Below are positions 28,516-37,160 of a stretch of DNA of 64,000 nucleotides, in pieces. The notes under the pieces were generated by a model. That model saw nothing but the letters and a program-made list of their open reading frames with translations, ran no database searches and was not told where the DNA came from. Position numbers and translations under genes: made by a program. Origin of the DNA: DATJLY01 sp035604615 (GTDB lineage: Bacteria; Pseudomonadota; Alphaproteobacteria; ATCC43930; CGMCC-115725); assembly GCA_035604615.1 (NCBI GenBank), contig DATNID010000034.1, positions 10,607-74,606 on the forward strand, written 5' to 3'. Position 1 is the first letter of the stretch. Every line of letters begins with the position of its first letter.

Positions 28516-29001
28516 ATGGCCGGAAGCGTCAACAAAGTCATTCTCGTCGGAAATCTCGGGCGCGACCCGGAGATCCGCTCCACCTCGGGCGGCCAGCGCG
28601 TCGCCAACATGTCGGTCGCGACCTCGGAGACTTGGCGTGACCGCACCTCGGGTGAGCGCAAGGAGCGCACCGAGTGGCACCGGGTCGTCATCTTCAACGA
28701 GCGTCTGGTAGACATCGTCGAGAAGTACCTGAAAAAGGGCGCCAAGGTCTATATCGAGGGCGCGCTCCAGACCCGGAAATGGAGCGACAATTCCGGCCAG
28801 GAGCGCTACACGACCGAGATCGTGCTGCAGAATTTCCGCGGCGAGCTGACCATGTTGGACGGCGGGCGCGGCGGCGGCGGGCTCGCCGGCGAGGCCGAGG
28901 GCGGCTACGACGAGGCTCCGGCCCAGGCCCAGAGCGGCGGCGGCGCCCGGCCCGAGCGGCGCGCGCCGGCGGCCGATCTCGACGACGAAATTCCATTCTG
29001 A
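28516..29001 (+). CDS. ssb: Single-stranded DNA-binding protein
   Basis: 161-aa SSB with N-terminal OB fold (AGSVNKVILVGNLGRDPEIR, then EWHRVVIFNERLVDIVEKYL and GAKVYIEGALQTRKW), a Gly/Ala/Gln-rich flexible linker, and the acidic tip DLDDEIPF that recruits repair and replication partners. ATG 28516 is chosen over an upstream frame start at 28459 because the fold begins there and AAGGACCAAGGG precedes it. Divergent from uvrA. Confidence 0.97.
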   Translation: MAGSVNKVILVGNLGRDPEIRSTSGGQRVANMSVATSETWRDRTSGERKERTEWHRVVIFNERLVDIVEKYLKKGAKVYIEGALQTRKWSDNSGQERYTTEIVLQNFRGELTMLDGGRGGGGLAGEAEGGYDEAPAQAQSGGGARPERRAPAADLDDEIPF

Positions 29002-29027
29002 GACCCGTGCGCGGGTAGGGGGAAACG

Positions 29028-30974
29028 ATGGCGAAATTACGGAACGAACCCAAATTCGGCCGGCGCGGCTTCCTCAAGGGCGCGACCCTGGCCGGCGCTG
29101 CGGCGGCAATGACGCCGCCGCTCGCCGCCACCGCCCAGACCCAGGCGCCGCCGGTCTGGAAGCCGACTGGCGCGCAGCCGATGAACCGCGCCGCCGAGAC
29201 CCAGGTGCCGCCGCACGAGGCGCAGCTCACCACCCAGTTCACCGGCTCCGACTTCATGGTCGATTGCTTCAAGAGCCTGGGCTTCGACTATCTCCCCGCC
29301 AATCCCGGGTCGAGCTTCCGCGCGATCCAGGAATCGATCGTCAATTACGGCAAGAACCAAGCCCCCGAGTTCCTCACCTGCACCCATGAGGAGCAGTCGG
29401 TGGCGATGGCGCACGGCTACGCCAAGATCGCCGGCAAGCCGCTGATCAACCTGGTCCACGGCACGGTCGGGCTGCAGCACGCGGCGATGGCGCTCTACAA
29501 CGCCTATTGCGACCGCGTGCCGCTCTTCGTTGTCGGCGGCAACGGCGCCGACGCGACCATGCGCCGGCCCGGCGTCGAATGGATCCACACTGCCCAAGAT
29601 GCGGCCGCCATCACCCGCGACTTCTCCAAGTGGGACGATTATCCGGCCTCGCTGCAGCATTTCGCCGAATCGACGGTGCGCGCCTACAAGATCGCGATGA
29701 CGCCGCCGATGGGCCCGGTGGTGCTCATGGCCGACGGCAGCCTCCAGGAAGACCCGATCCCCGAGGAAGCGGAGCTCATGATTCCCAAGCTGCCGCGGGT
29801 CGCCTTGCCCGAGGGCGATTGGGGCGCGGTAGCCGAAACGGCGCGGCTTCTGGTGGCATCCGAGGCGCCGGTCATCGTCGCCGACCGCTGCGCGCGCACG
29901 CCCGAGGGCCTCGCGCGCCTTTTGGAGCTGGCAGAACTGCTGCAAGCGCCGGTGGTCGATGCGGGCGCACGCATGAACTTCCCCACCCGCCATCCGCTCA
30001 ACCAGAGCCATCGCGGGCGCGCCTTGATCGCCCAGGCGGACCTGATCGTCGGCCTCGACGTCAACGATTTCTGGGGCCTGGTGCATTCCTACCGCGACCA
30101 GCTCCACCGCACCTCGAAGCTGTCGCTCAAGCCCGGCTGCAAGACCATCACGATCGGCAGCAGCGATCTCTTCATCAAGGCCAACTACCAGGATTTCCAG
30201 CGCTTCGCCGATGTCGATCTCGCCATCGCCGCCGACAGCGAGACCACGCTCGCCATGCTGATCGAGGCGGTGAAGCGCGAAATCCCGTCCGACAAGAAGG
30301 ACGCTTACGCTGCGCGCGGCCAGAAGATGGCCGAAGCGCACATGAAGGGGCTGGCCCAGGCGCGCGACGATGCCGCGGTCGGCTGGGACGCGAGCCCCAT
30401 TTCGACCGCGCGGCTATGCGCCGAGCTGTGGGCGCAGATCAAGGGCGAGGACTGGTCGCTCGTCTCGGGCGACAATTCGGTGAGCGGCTGGCCGCATCGC
30501 CTCTGGACCATGGACAAGCACCATCATTATATCGGCGACGGCGGCGGCTATGGCGTGGGCTACGGCGCGCCCGCGGCGGTGGGCGCCGGGCTCGCCAACC
30601 GGACGCACGGGCGGCTTACCGTGGCGCTGCAGAACGACGGCGATCTCATGTACCAGCCGGGCGTGCTGTGGACCGCGGCCAAGCACAAGATCCCGGTGCT
30701 GTTCGTCATGCACAACAACCGCTTCTATTTCCAGGAAGTGATGCATCTGCAACGCATGGCCAACCGCCACGACCGCGACGTCACCACCGCGCATGTCGGC
30801 ACCGAGATCGCCAATCCCAACATCCAGTACGCCAAGCTGGCCGAGAGTCTCGGCGTCCATGGCGAAGGGCCGATCACCGATCCCAGCGACCTCGCCCCCG
30901 CGCTCCAGCGCGCGATCGCGACGGTAAAGGGCGGCGCGCCGGCGCTGGTCGATGTCGTGACGCAGGGGCGGTGA
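29028..30974 (+). CDS. Tat-exported thiamine-diphosphate enzyme (acetolactate synthase-like)
   Basis: 648-aa three-domain ThDP enzyme of the acetolactate synthase/oxalyl-CoA decarboxylase superfamily, preceded by an unusual twin-arginine leader (FGRRGFLKGATLAGAAAA, residues 10-27, then ATAQTQA). N-terminal Pyr domain (about 70-250) with catalytic Glu in THEEQSVAMAHGYA (E121); middle domain (about 270-420); C-terminal PP domain with the metal motif LQNDGDLMYQPG ... HNNRFYFQ. The first Gly of GDG is Asn, but Asp and the distal NN are kept. The gene directly downstream encodes an exported c-type cytochrome, suggesting a periplasmic oxidation or decarboxylation of an unknown 2-oxo acid (inference). 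The leader is the odd feature, as this superfamily is normally cytoplasmic. Confidence 0.82.
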   Translation: MAKLRNEPKFGRRGFLKGATLAGAAAAMTPPLAATAQTQAPPVWKPTGAQPMNRAAETQVPPHEAQLTTQFTGSDFMVDCFKSLGFDYLPANPGSSFRAIQESIVNYGKNQAPEFLTCTHEEQSVAMAHGYAKIAGKPLINLVHGTVGLQHAAMALYNAYCDRVPLFVVGGNGADATMRRPGVEWIHTAQDAAAITRDFSKWDDYPASLQHFAESTVRAYKIAMTPPMGPVVLMADGSLQEDPIPEEAELMIPKLPRVALPEGDWGAVAETARLLVASEAPVIVADRCARTPEGLARLLELAELLQAPVVDAGARMNFPTRHPLNQSHRGRALIAQADLIVGLDVNDFWGLVHSYRDQLHRTSKLSLKPGCKTITIGSSDLFIKANYQDFQRFADVDLAIAADSETTLAMLIEAVKREIPSDKKDAYAARGQKMAEAHMKGLAQARDDAAVGWDASPISTARLCAELWAQIKGEDWSLVSGDNSVSGWPHRLWTMDKHHHYIGDGGGYGVGYGAPAAVGAGLANRTHGRLTVALQNDGDLMYQPGVLWTAAKHKIPVLFVMHNNRFYFQEVMHLQRMANRHDRDVTTAHVGTEIANPNIQYAKLAESLGVHGEGPITDPSDLAPALQRAIATVKGGAPALVDVVTQGR

Positions 30975-30981
30975 GGGCGCG

Positions 30982-31350
30982 ATGAGGGTTCGTGTGTTGG
31001 CGTGCGCCTTGGCGCTCGCGTTTCCGCTGGCTGCCCGGGCACAGCAGCAGCCGCCGGCGCCGCCGGTGCCGGCGGGCGATGCCGCCAAGGGCAAGGCGAC
31101 CTATGTCACCGACGGCTGCGTCGAGTGCCACGGCGGGGTCGGGCAGGGCAGCCGCGGCACCGGGCCGCGCCTCGCCCGCACCCAGCTACCGCTCGACGCC
31201 TTCCTACAACAGCTGCGCCAGCCCTCGTTCGAGATGCCGCCCTACGAGGCCGCGGTCATCCCGGACCAGGACGCCGCCAACATCTATGCCTTTCTTCAGT
31301 CCCTGCCGCCGCCGCTGGCGGGCAAGGACATCCCGCTTCTGAACCAATAG
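30982..31350 (+). CDS. Class I c-type cytochrome, periplasmic
   Basis: 122-aa exported cytochrome. Signal peptide to about residue 20 (LAARA), one haem site CVECH (residues 46-50) and a likely axial Met in FEMPPYE (Met85). It starts 7 bp after the ThDP enzyme, so it is very probably co-transcribed with it and a candidate electron acceptor. A possible alternative is a general electron carrier that merely shares the promoter. Confidence 0.88.
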   Translation: MRVRVLACALALAFPLAARAQQQPPAPPVPAGDAAKGKATYVTDGCVECHGGVGQGSRGTGPRLARTQLPLDAFLQQLRQPSFEMPPYEAAVIPDQDAANIYAFLQSLPPPLAGKDIPLLNQ

Positions 31351-31515
31351 CCCGCGCTTTTTGCAATGCAGCATCGCGCGCCCAGCGGGAGCGATGGAGG
31401 CGCCCGCGCGCCGGTTGAGAAATCACCGCCGTATCGCGCCATATCGGCCTGATTTCTCGTACTTTTATTAAGTGCGGGCGAATCGCCGACCGAGCCGATT
31501 CCGGCGCGCGCGGCG

Positions 31516-31544
31516 TTGTTCGGAAGCGCGAAATCGGCTATATT
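31516..31544 (+). promoter_or_regulatory. Candidate sigma-70-type promoter for gyrA
   Basis: TTGTTC at 31516-31521 and TATATT at 31539-31544 separated by exactly 17 bp, in an AT-rich patch between the cytochrome gene and gyrA. Transcription would begin near 31551, which excludes a gyrA start upstream of that point and favours TTG 31576 or 31612. Confidence 0.5.
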
Positions 31545-31611
31545 TTTTACTACCGCGAGACCGGCCTTCCGCCGGTTGTTTTCGCGGCCAACGCATCGCC
31601 TCCGGACCCCT

Positions 31612-34371
31612 TTGGCCTCGCTCCCCGCAGCACCGCCGCCGCTCGACATAACGCCCGTCGCCATCGAAGAGGAGATGAAACGCTCCTACCTCGATTATGC
31701 GATGAGCGTGATCGTGGCGCGCGCGCTCCCCGACGTGCGCGACGGGCTGAAGCCGGTCCACCGCCGCATCCTCTACGCGATGAAGGAGGGCGGCTACGAC
31801 TGGAACCGCGGCTACCACAAATCGGCCCGCATCGTTGGCGAGGTGATGGGCAAATATCACCCGCATGGCGATCTCGCGATCTACGACGCGATGGTGCGCA
31901 TGGCGCAGGACTTCGCCATGCGCGTGCCGCTCATTGACGGGCAGGGCAATTACGGCTCGATGGACGGCGATCCGGCGGCGGCGATGCGCTACACCGAGGC
32001 GCGCCTGTCGCGCGCCGCCGACGCGCTGCTCGAGGATTTCGACCGCGAGACGGTCGATTTCCAGCCCAACTACGACAGCAAGGACGTCGAGCCTGCGGTG
32101 CTGCCGGCGCGCTTCCCGAACCTTCTCGTCAATGGCGCCAGCGGCATCGCCGTCGGCATGGCGACCAACATCCCGACCCACAATCTCGGCGAGGTGATCG
32201 ATGCCGCGATCGCGCTGGTGGATGATCCCGATCTCTCGATCGAGGAACTGATGGAGCGCGTGCCGGGTCCGGATTTTCCTACCGGTGGCATCATCATCGG
32301 CCATGCCGGCATCCACGCCGCCTACCGGCTCGGCCGCGGCTCGATCACGGTGCGCGGCACGACCGCGATCGAGGAATTGGGCCGTGACCGCGAAGCCATC
32401 GTCGTCACCGAGATCCCCTACCAGGTCAACAAGGCGCGCATGGTCGAGCGCATCGCCGAGGTGGTGCGCGACAAGCTGGTCGAGGGCATCTCCGACCTGC
32501 GCGACGAGAGCGACCGCGACGGCGTGCGCGTCGTCATCGAGCTGAAGCGCGACGCCATGGCGGAGGTGGTGCTGAACCAGCTCTACCGCTACACGCCGCT
32601 GCAGACGACCTTCAGCGTCAACATGCTGGCGCTCAATGGGGGCCGGCCCGAGTTGTTGAGCCTCAAGGACGTGATCGTCGCCTTCGTCGCCTTCCGCGAG
32701 GAGGTGGTGACGCGCCGCACCGCCTTTCTCCTGCGCAAGGCGCGGGAGCGGGCACACACGCTGGTCGCGCTCGCCGTCGCTGTCGCCAACATCGACGAGA
32801 TGATCGCGCTCATTCGCGCTGCCGCCGATCCTGCGACGGCACGCGCCGGGCTCATGGGGCGCGACTGGCCGGCGTCGTCGATCGCGCCGCTCATCGCGCT
32901 GGTCGAGGACCGCGTCCTCGGCGAGCCGCCGGTCTATCGCCTTTCCGAGGAGCAGGCGAAGGCCATCCTCGAGCTGCGGCTCCAGCGCCTCACTGGGCTC
33001 GAGCGTGACAAGATCGCGGCGGAGCTCGACGAGGTGGTGAAGGAGATCGGCCGCCATCTCGAGATCCTGAGCTCGCGCCCCAAGCTGCTCGACGTGGTGC
33101 GCCAGGAGCTGGCCGACGTGAAGGCGCAATTCGCCACGCCGCGTCGTACCGTGATCGAGGAGCTCGAATTCGAGAGCGACATCGAGACCCTCATCCAACG
33201 CGAGGACATGGTCGTTACCGTCACCCATGCCGGCTACATCAAGCGCGTGCCACTTTCGACATATCGGGCGCAGCGGCGCGGCGGACGCGGACGCACCGGC
33301 ATGGCGATGCGCGAGGAAGACGCGGTGAGCCAGGTGTTCGTCGCCTCGACCCATGCGCCGGTGTTGTTCTTCACCTCCTCGGGCCGGGTCTACAAGCTCA
33401 AGGTCTATCGCCTGCCGGTGGGGACGCCGCAGGCGCGCGGCAAGGCGATGGTGAATTTGCTCCCCAATCTCGCGCCGGGCGAGACCATCTCGACCGTGAT
33501 GCCGTTGGCCGAGGACGAAACCGATTGGAGCGGACGCTTCGTCGTCTTCGTCACTGCCAAGGGATATGTGCGGCGCAACGCGCTTTCCGATTTCGCCAAC
33601 GTCTTCGCCTCGGGCAAGATCGCCATGAAGTTCGAGGGCGAGGACGCCGACGATCGGCTCATCGCCGCCGCGATCTGCACCGAGAAGAACGACGTCCTGC
33701 TGGCGACGCGCCATGGGCGCTGCATCCGCTTTCCGGTCGACGAAAAGCTGCGCGTCTTCTCGAGCCGCACCTCGGTCGGCGTGCGCGGCATCCGCCTGAC
33801 CGAGGCGGGCGACGCTGTGGTGTCGCTGTCGGTGCTGCGCCACGAGGACGTTCCGACCGAGCTGCGTTACGCCTATCTGCGGCTCTCGAGCGAGCGGCGG
33901 CGCGACGCGACCGCGCTCGAGGAGCCCGAAACTGAAATCGCGGTCGAGGCCGAGAACGGCGAGAACGGCGAGAACGGACACGCCGCCGCCACCATCTCCG
34001 AGGAGCAGTATCTCGATCTCGCCAAGCGCGAGGAATTCGTGCTGACCATGACCGAGAAGGGCTTTGGCCGGCGCAGCTCGGCCTATGACTACCCCATCAC
34101 CGGGCGCGGCGGACAGGGCCGCGACAACATCGCGCGCCGCCAGGGCGACACCATCGCCATCTTTCCCGTCGCCGAGCGCGACCAGATCATGCTGGTCACC
34201 GACGGCGGCATGGTGATCCGCGTCCCGGTCAACGGCATCAGCATCAGGCGCCGCCGCAGCGGCGGGGTCGTTATCTTCAAGGTCGACGAGGGCGGTCGCG
34301 TGGTGTCCGCGGCGCGCTTCCCCGAGGCCGGCGAAGGCGTCGACGGATCAGCGGAAGGGACAGAGGCATGA
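31612..34371 (+). CDS. gyrA: DNA gyrase subunit A
   Basis: About 919-aa type II topoisomerase subunit that cuts and rejoins DNA during negative supercoiling. EEEMKRSYLDYAMSVIVARA, the winged-helix region with catalytic Tyr in AAMRYTEARLSR, and the C-terminal beta-pinwheel with the GyrA box QRRGGRGRTG. The quinolone region reads HPHGDLAIYD: Leu stands where E. coli has Ser83, while Asp87 is kept. An acidic ENGENGEN insertion separates pinwheel blades. No ATG fits the N-terminus; TTG 31612 gives a normal-length protein, with TTG 31576 and TTG 31516 as alternatives, the last overlapping the putative promoter. Its stop overlaps coaD. Confidence 0.95.
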   Translation: MASLPAAPPPLDITPVAIEEEMKRSYLDYAMSVIVARALPDVRDGLKPVHRRILYAMKEGGYDWNRGYHKSARIVGEVMGKYHPHGDLAIYDAMVRMAQDFAMRVPLIDGQGNYGSMDGDPAAAMRYTEARLSRAADALLEDFDRETVDFQPNYDSKDVEPAVLPARFPNLLVNGASGIAVGMATNIPTHNLGEVIDAAIALVDDPDLSIEELMERVPGPDFPTGGIIIGHAGIHAAYRLGRGSITVRGTTAIEELGRDREAIVVTEIPYQVNKARMVERIAEVVRDKLVEGISDLRDESDRDGVRVVIELKRDAMAEVVLNQLYRYTPLQTTFSVNMLALNGGRPELLSLKDVIVAFVAFREEVVTRRTAFLLRKARERAHTLVALAVAVANIDEMIALIRAAADPATARAGLMGRDWPASSIAPLIALVEDRVLGEPPVYRLSEEQAKAILELRLQRLTGLERDKIAAELDEVVKEIGRHLEILSSRPKLLDVVRQELADVKAQFATPRRTVIEELEFESDIETLIQREDMVVTVTHAGYIKRVPLSTYRAQRRGGRGRTGMAMREEDAVSQVFVASTHAPVLFFTSSGRVYKLKVYRLPVGTPQARGKAMVNLLPNLAPGETISTVMPLAEDETDWSGRFVVFVTAKGYVRRNALSDFANVFASGKIAMKFEGEDADDRLIAAAICTEKNDVLLATRHGRCIRFPVDEKLRVFSSRTSVGVRGIRLTEAGDAVVSLSVLRHEDVPTELRYAYLRLSSERRRDATALEEPETEIAVEAENGENGENGHAAATISEEQYLDLAKREEFVLTMTEKGFGRRSSAYDYPITGRGGQGRDNIARRQGDTIAIFPVAERDQIMLVTDGGMVIRVPVNGISIRRRRSGGVVIFKVDEGGRVVSAARFPEAGEGVDGSAEGTEA

Positions 34372-34907
34372 GCGACTTGCACGTCGGGATCTATCCCGGG
34401 ACGTTCGATCCGATCACCAACGGCCACACCGACATCATCCTGCGCGCGACCAAAGTGGTCGACCGGCTGGTGATCGGCGTTGCGCGCAACGACGGCAAGG
34501 CCCCGCTGTTCCCAACCGACGAGCGTGTCGCTATCGTGCGCGAGGAGGTCGATAATCTCGCTGACCCCGAGACACGCGCCCGAATCGAAGTGCGCGCCTT
34601 CGATACCTTGCTGATGCATTTCGCGATTTCGGTTCACGCTTCAGTGATCATCCGCGGCTTGAGGGCGGTCTCGGACTTCGAGTACGAGTTCCAGATGGCG
34701 GGCATGAACAACCGGCTGAACGCCGCGGTGGAGACAGTGTTCCTCATGGCCTCGGACCGGTTCCAGTTCATTTCATCGCGCTTCGTCAAGGAGATCGGCC
34801 AACTCGGCGGTGACGTTTCGCCGTTCGTCAGCACGCGGGTGGCCGAGCGTCTCGCGCGGCGCTTTGCCGCGGCGCGGGACGCGGCGCCGCGCGCCGCAAA
34901 GGGCTGA
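34368..34907 (+). CDS. coaD: Phosphopantetheine adenylyltransferase
   Basis: 179-aa enzyme joining ATP and 4'-phosphopantetheine to give dephospho-CoA, the fourth step of CoA synthesis. Nucleotidyltransferase motif GIYPGTFDPITNGH (residues 7-20), substrate loops IIRGLRAVSDFEYEFQMAGM and the C-terminal ISSRFVKEI element (usually ISST/SxVR). Slightly longer than E. coli CoaD because of an Ala/Arg tail. It overlaps the gyrA end by 4 bp, so the two are coupled. Confidence 0.96.
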   Translation: MSDLHVGIYPGTFDPITNGHTDIILRATKVVDRLVIGVARNDGKAPLFPTDERVAIVREEVDNLADPETRARIEVRAFDTLLMHFAISVHASVIIRGLRAVSDFEYEFQMAGMNNRLNAAVETVFLMASDRFQFISSRFVKEIGQLGGDVSPFVSTRVAERLARRFAAARDAAPRAAKG

Positions 34908-35030
34908 TCCGCGTGCATATGAAATTCATTTAACTTGGCTCGGCGGCGGGCTTGGGACCTAATCCGGCATGGCGGTTCTGCCGCCACAAGCCCGCTCAGA
35001 CCCCCTTGGCGGGCGAAGACCCCTGGGTCA

Positions 35031-35070
35031 GCCCCGCCTGCACCCCTTTCCTCCAAGCAGCAGGCGGGGC
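35031..35070. terminator. Inverted repeat between coaD and a convergent gene
   Basis: Arms of 11 bp (35031-35041 and 35060-35070) are perfect complements around an 18-nt loop, between the ends of coaD and the convergent 107-aa gene. No T-run follows on either strand, so it may be a factor-assisted or weak bidirectional terminator. The preceding stretch from 34908 holds nothing else I can support. Confidence 0.4.
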
Positions 35071-35393
35071 TACCCGCGGCGCTGCTTCGGCGACCGACCG
35101 AGATAGCGCCGCGCGAAACGCAGCAGCTCCAAATCCGCGCTCTGCCGCGCGATCTCTTCGAGGTCGTGGAAATAGGCCCGCAATTCTCTGGGACCGACGC
35201 GCATCGACAACCAATCGACGAACTGCTCGGGCGTCCGGATCCAGGCCGGCAGCGGTACCGCCGGTTCTAACGCCGGCTGCGCATTCACCAGGATGCGCCA
35301 GCGTCGCTGTCCGATCAGCGTCGCAACCGCGCTCGTTGAGGGCTGTCGGTCCCAGCCGGGCGGCGGCCTCACGGCGAAGGATGGCCGGATCAT
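35070..35393 (-). CDS. Hypothetical protein, 107 aa
   Basis: Soluble protein without signal peptide. I choose ATG 35393 because CTGGGAGAC lies about 9 nt upstream; in-frame ATGs at 35429 and 35453 lack such a site. The C-terminal part (TPEQFVDWLSMRVGPRELRAYF, then HDLEEIARQSADLELLRFARRY) is helical, charged and may be a small helical-bundle domain. No family recognised. It stands alone, converging on coaD. Confidence 0.5.
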   Translation of the reverse strand: MIRPSFAVRPPPGWDRQPSTSAVATLIGQRRWRILVNAQPALEPAVPLPAWIRTPEQFVDWLSMRVGPRELRAYFHDLEEIARQSADLELLRFARRYLGRSPKQRRG

Positions 35394-35527
35394 CGAGCAG
35401 TCTCCCAGGTTCTTTTGTTGGGAGATCATAGAAAAATGCGTCGCGCCGCGCAATCGCCGAACATTATTAAAATGATGGCGAATACAGTTAACGCCCGTTC
35501 CTTAGCGTTGCTTGTGACGACTCGCTA

Positions 35528-35905
35528 TCATCGCGCCGGCACCGGTTGCCACGGCACGGTGCAGCGCGGCACGTAGGGATAGTATCCCTGCGGATTGGTG
35601 CAGTAGTACCAGGACGGCTGCGGCGCCGGAGCGGCCACGACCGGCGGCAGATAGGGATCTGGATAGGGATAAACCGGCGCCGGATAGAAGTACCAGTCCG
35701 GCCCGACGATCCACCACCAGCCGTCGCGGCCTTCGTGCGGGCCATGGAACCAGCTGCCGCCGCGCCACCTATCGAAGTCGTGCTCGTGGAAGCGGTGCAT
35801 GTCGCCGCCGCCGCGCCAATGGTCGTCGCGCTGCGCCATCGCCGCGCCGCCGAGCGCAAAGACGACAAGGCAGGCTGCGAGCAGCGCTCGCGCTATGATT
35901 CTCAT
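35528..35905 (-). CDS. Secreted Trp/Tyr/His-rich small protein
   Basis: 125-aa protein with a Sec signal peptide (MRIIARALLAACLVVFALGGAAMA). The mature part is rich in Trp, His, Gly and Arg (FHEHDFDRWRGGSWFHG), then Tyr/Pro (YFYPAPVYPYPDPYLPP), ending with two Cys in WYYCTNPQGYYPYVPRC. This CxNPxGYYPYVxxC ending is common in small exported proteins of alphaproteobacteria; function unknown, envelope-associated by inference. The Cys pair could be a disulfide. Confidence 0.65.
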   Translation of the reverse strand: MRIIARALLAACLVVFALGGAAMAQRDDHWRGGGDMHRFHEHDFDRWRGGSWFHGPHEGRDGWWWIVGPDWYFYPAPVYPYPDPYLPPVVAAPAPQPSWYYCTNPQGYYPYVPRCTVPWQPVPAR

Positions 35906-36150
35906 GGCCGATATCCTTTCATGGTCCGGGGCGGTGCCGCACGGTTGCGAGATATTATGGCGCGGCGCGCGTTGTCATCCCCGGATCGTCGAATGACGTG
36001 CAAATAAGCCCGGCAATTGCGGCGGATTTCCGACGATTTCATGGATTTCCTTCGCAACTATTGGGCGTTTGCGCAAAATCTCGTTCGATAGTTTTAGGCG
36101 TGTAAAGATTTTCGGTTTAGAAATCCGTCGCTGTCACGCGGAGAAATTCT

Positions 36151-36834
36151 ATGCACATTATCGCCGTCGCTTCGCAGAAGGGCGGATCCGGAAAGACGAC
36201 TCTCGCCGGTCATCTCGCCGTCGCGGCCGACCGTGCCGAAGCCGGGCCGGTCGCGCTCGTCGACACCGATCCGCAAGGAAGCCTGTCGGAATGGTGGAAC
36301 GCGCGCAAGGCGGACACGCCGCTCTTCGCGCGCACCGGCACGGCGCGGCTCGCGGCCGACATCGAGCGCATGCGCGGCCTCGGCATCAACATCCTGATCA
36401 TCGATACGCCGCCGGCGATCGAGGCCACCATCGTCGAGGTGATCCGCCAAGTCGATCTGGTACTCATTCCGGCGCGGCCAAGCCCGCACGATCTGCGCGC
36501 CGCGGGCGCAACGGTGGAGTTGGTGCAACGCCTCGGCAAGCCGCTCATCTTCGCGCTCAACGGCGCGACGCCGCGCGCGCGCATCACCGCCGAGGCGGTG
36601 ATGGCGCTGTCGCAGCACGGCACGCTCGCGCCGGTGATCGTGCATCACCGCACCGGCTTCGCCGCCAGCATGATCGACGGCCGCACCGTGATGGAGATCC
36701 CCGGCGACGACCGCTCGTCGAGCGAGATCATGCAGTTGTGGGACTATGTCTCGCGCCGTCTGAGCCGCGATTACCGCACCCTTCTGCCGAGCGGAATGGC
36801 CATGCCGGCGCTGCCGGCGCAGGGTGCGGCATGA
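36151..36834 (+). CDS. ParA-family (MinD-like) ATPase
   Basis: 227-aa deviant-Walker ATPase: ASQKGGSGKTTLAGHLA at residues 7-23 with the signature Lys; Walker A' LVDTDPQGSLSEW (about 37-49); ILIIDTPPAIEATIVEV (switch II). These proteins partition plasmids, chromosomes or protein cargo by ATP-driven gradients on nucleoid DNA. It is followed by a small RHH-type gene (ATGA overlap) and a PAS-like gene (overlap), forming a coupled three-gene operon. The chromosomal setting and lack of a standard ParB argue for cargo positioning rather than replicon partition (inference). Confidence 0.85.
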   Translation: MHIIAVASQKGGSGKTTLAGHLAVAADRAEAGPVALVDTDPQGSLSEWWNARKADTPLFARTGTARLAADIERMRGLGINILIIDTPPAIEATIVEVIRQVDLVLIPARPSPHDLRAAGATVELVQRLGKPLIFALNGATPRARITAEAVMALSQHGTLAPVIVHHRTGFAASMIDGRTVMEIPGDDRSSSEIMQLWDYVSRRLSRDYRTLLPSGMAMPALPAQGAA

Positions 36835-37160
36835 GCGGGTTCGATCCCGCTTCGCTCACCGACGCGCTGCTGGTCGTCAAGGGCGCGGCCGCGCCGAGCC
36901 GCCCTGCGCCGCAGCGCTCCGCTCGCCGCGGGCGCGACGAAGGGCGCGTGCGGGTGGCGATGCGCCTCGAGGAGCCGCGCCACCGCCGCCTTCGGCTGGC
37001 GGCGGCGCATATGCAACAATCCTTGCAGGCGGTCATTCTGGCGGCGCTCGATCATTATCTCGACCGTATCGTGCCGAACCTGCTCGACCGGCGCTGCGAC
37101 TGTCTCGTGCGCCAGGGGGCCTCGGATACGGTGGTTGCGGCGCCGTTTCGCACGCCATGA
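36831..37160 (+). CDS. Small basic protein, possible ribbon-helix-helix ParA partner
   Basis: 109-aa protein coupled to the ParA gene. The N-terminus is disordered and basic (PQRSARRGRDEGR); the core RVRVAMRLEEPRHRRLRLAA, then HMQQSLQAVILAALDHYLD has strand-helix-helix spacing compatible with an RHH DNA-binding or dimerisation fold. A Cys pair (RRCDCL) lies near the C-terminus. ParA-RHH pairs (as in ParF/ParG) are known; assignment here rests on context and spacing. Confidence 0.6.
   Translation: MSGFDPASLTDALLVVKGAAAPSRPAPQRSARRGRDEGRVRVAMRLEEPRHRRLRLAAAHMQQSLQAVILAALDHYLDRIVPNLLDRRCDCLVRQGASDTVVAAPFRTP

Noticed and set aside
31468..33981. Long minus-strand open frame opposite gyrA
   Set aside because: Shadow of gyrA; no independent ribosome binding site or domain.
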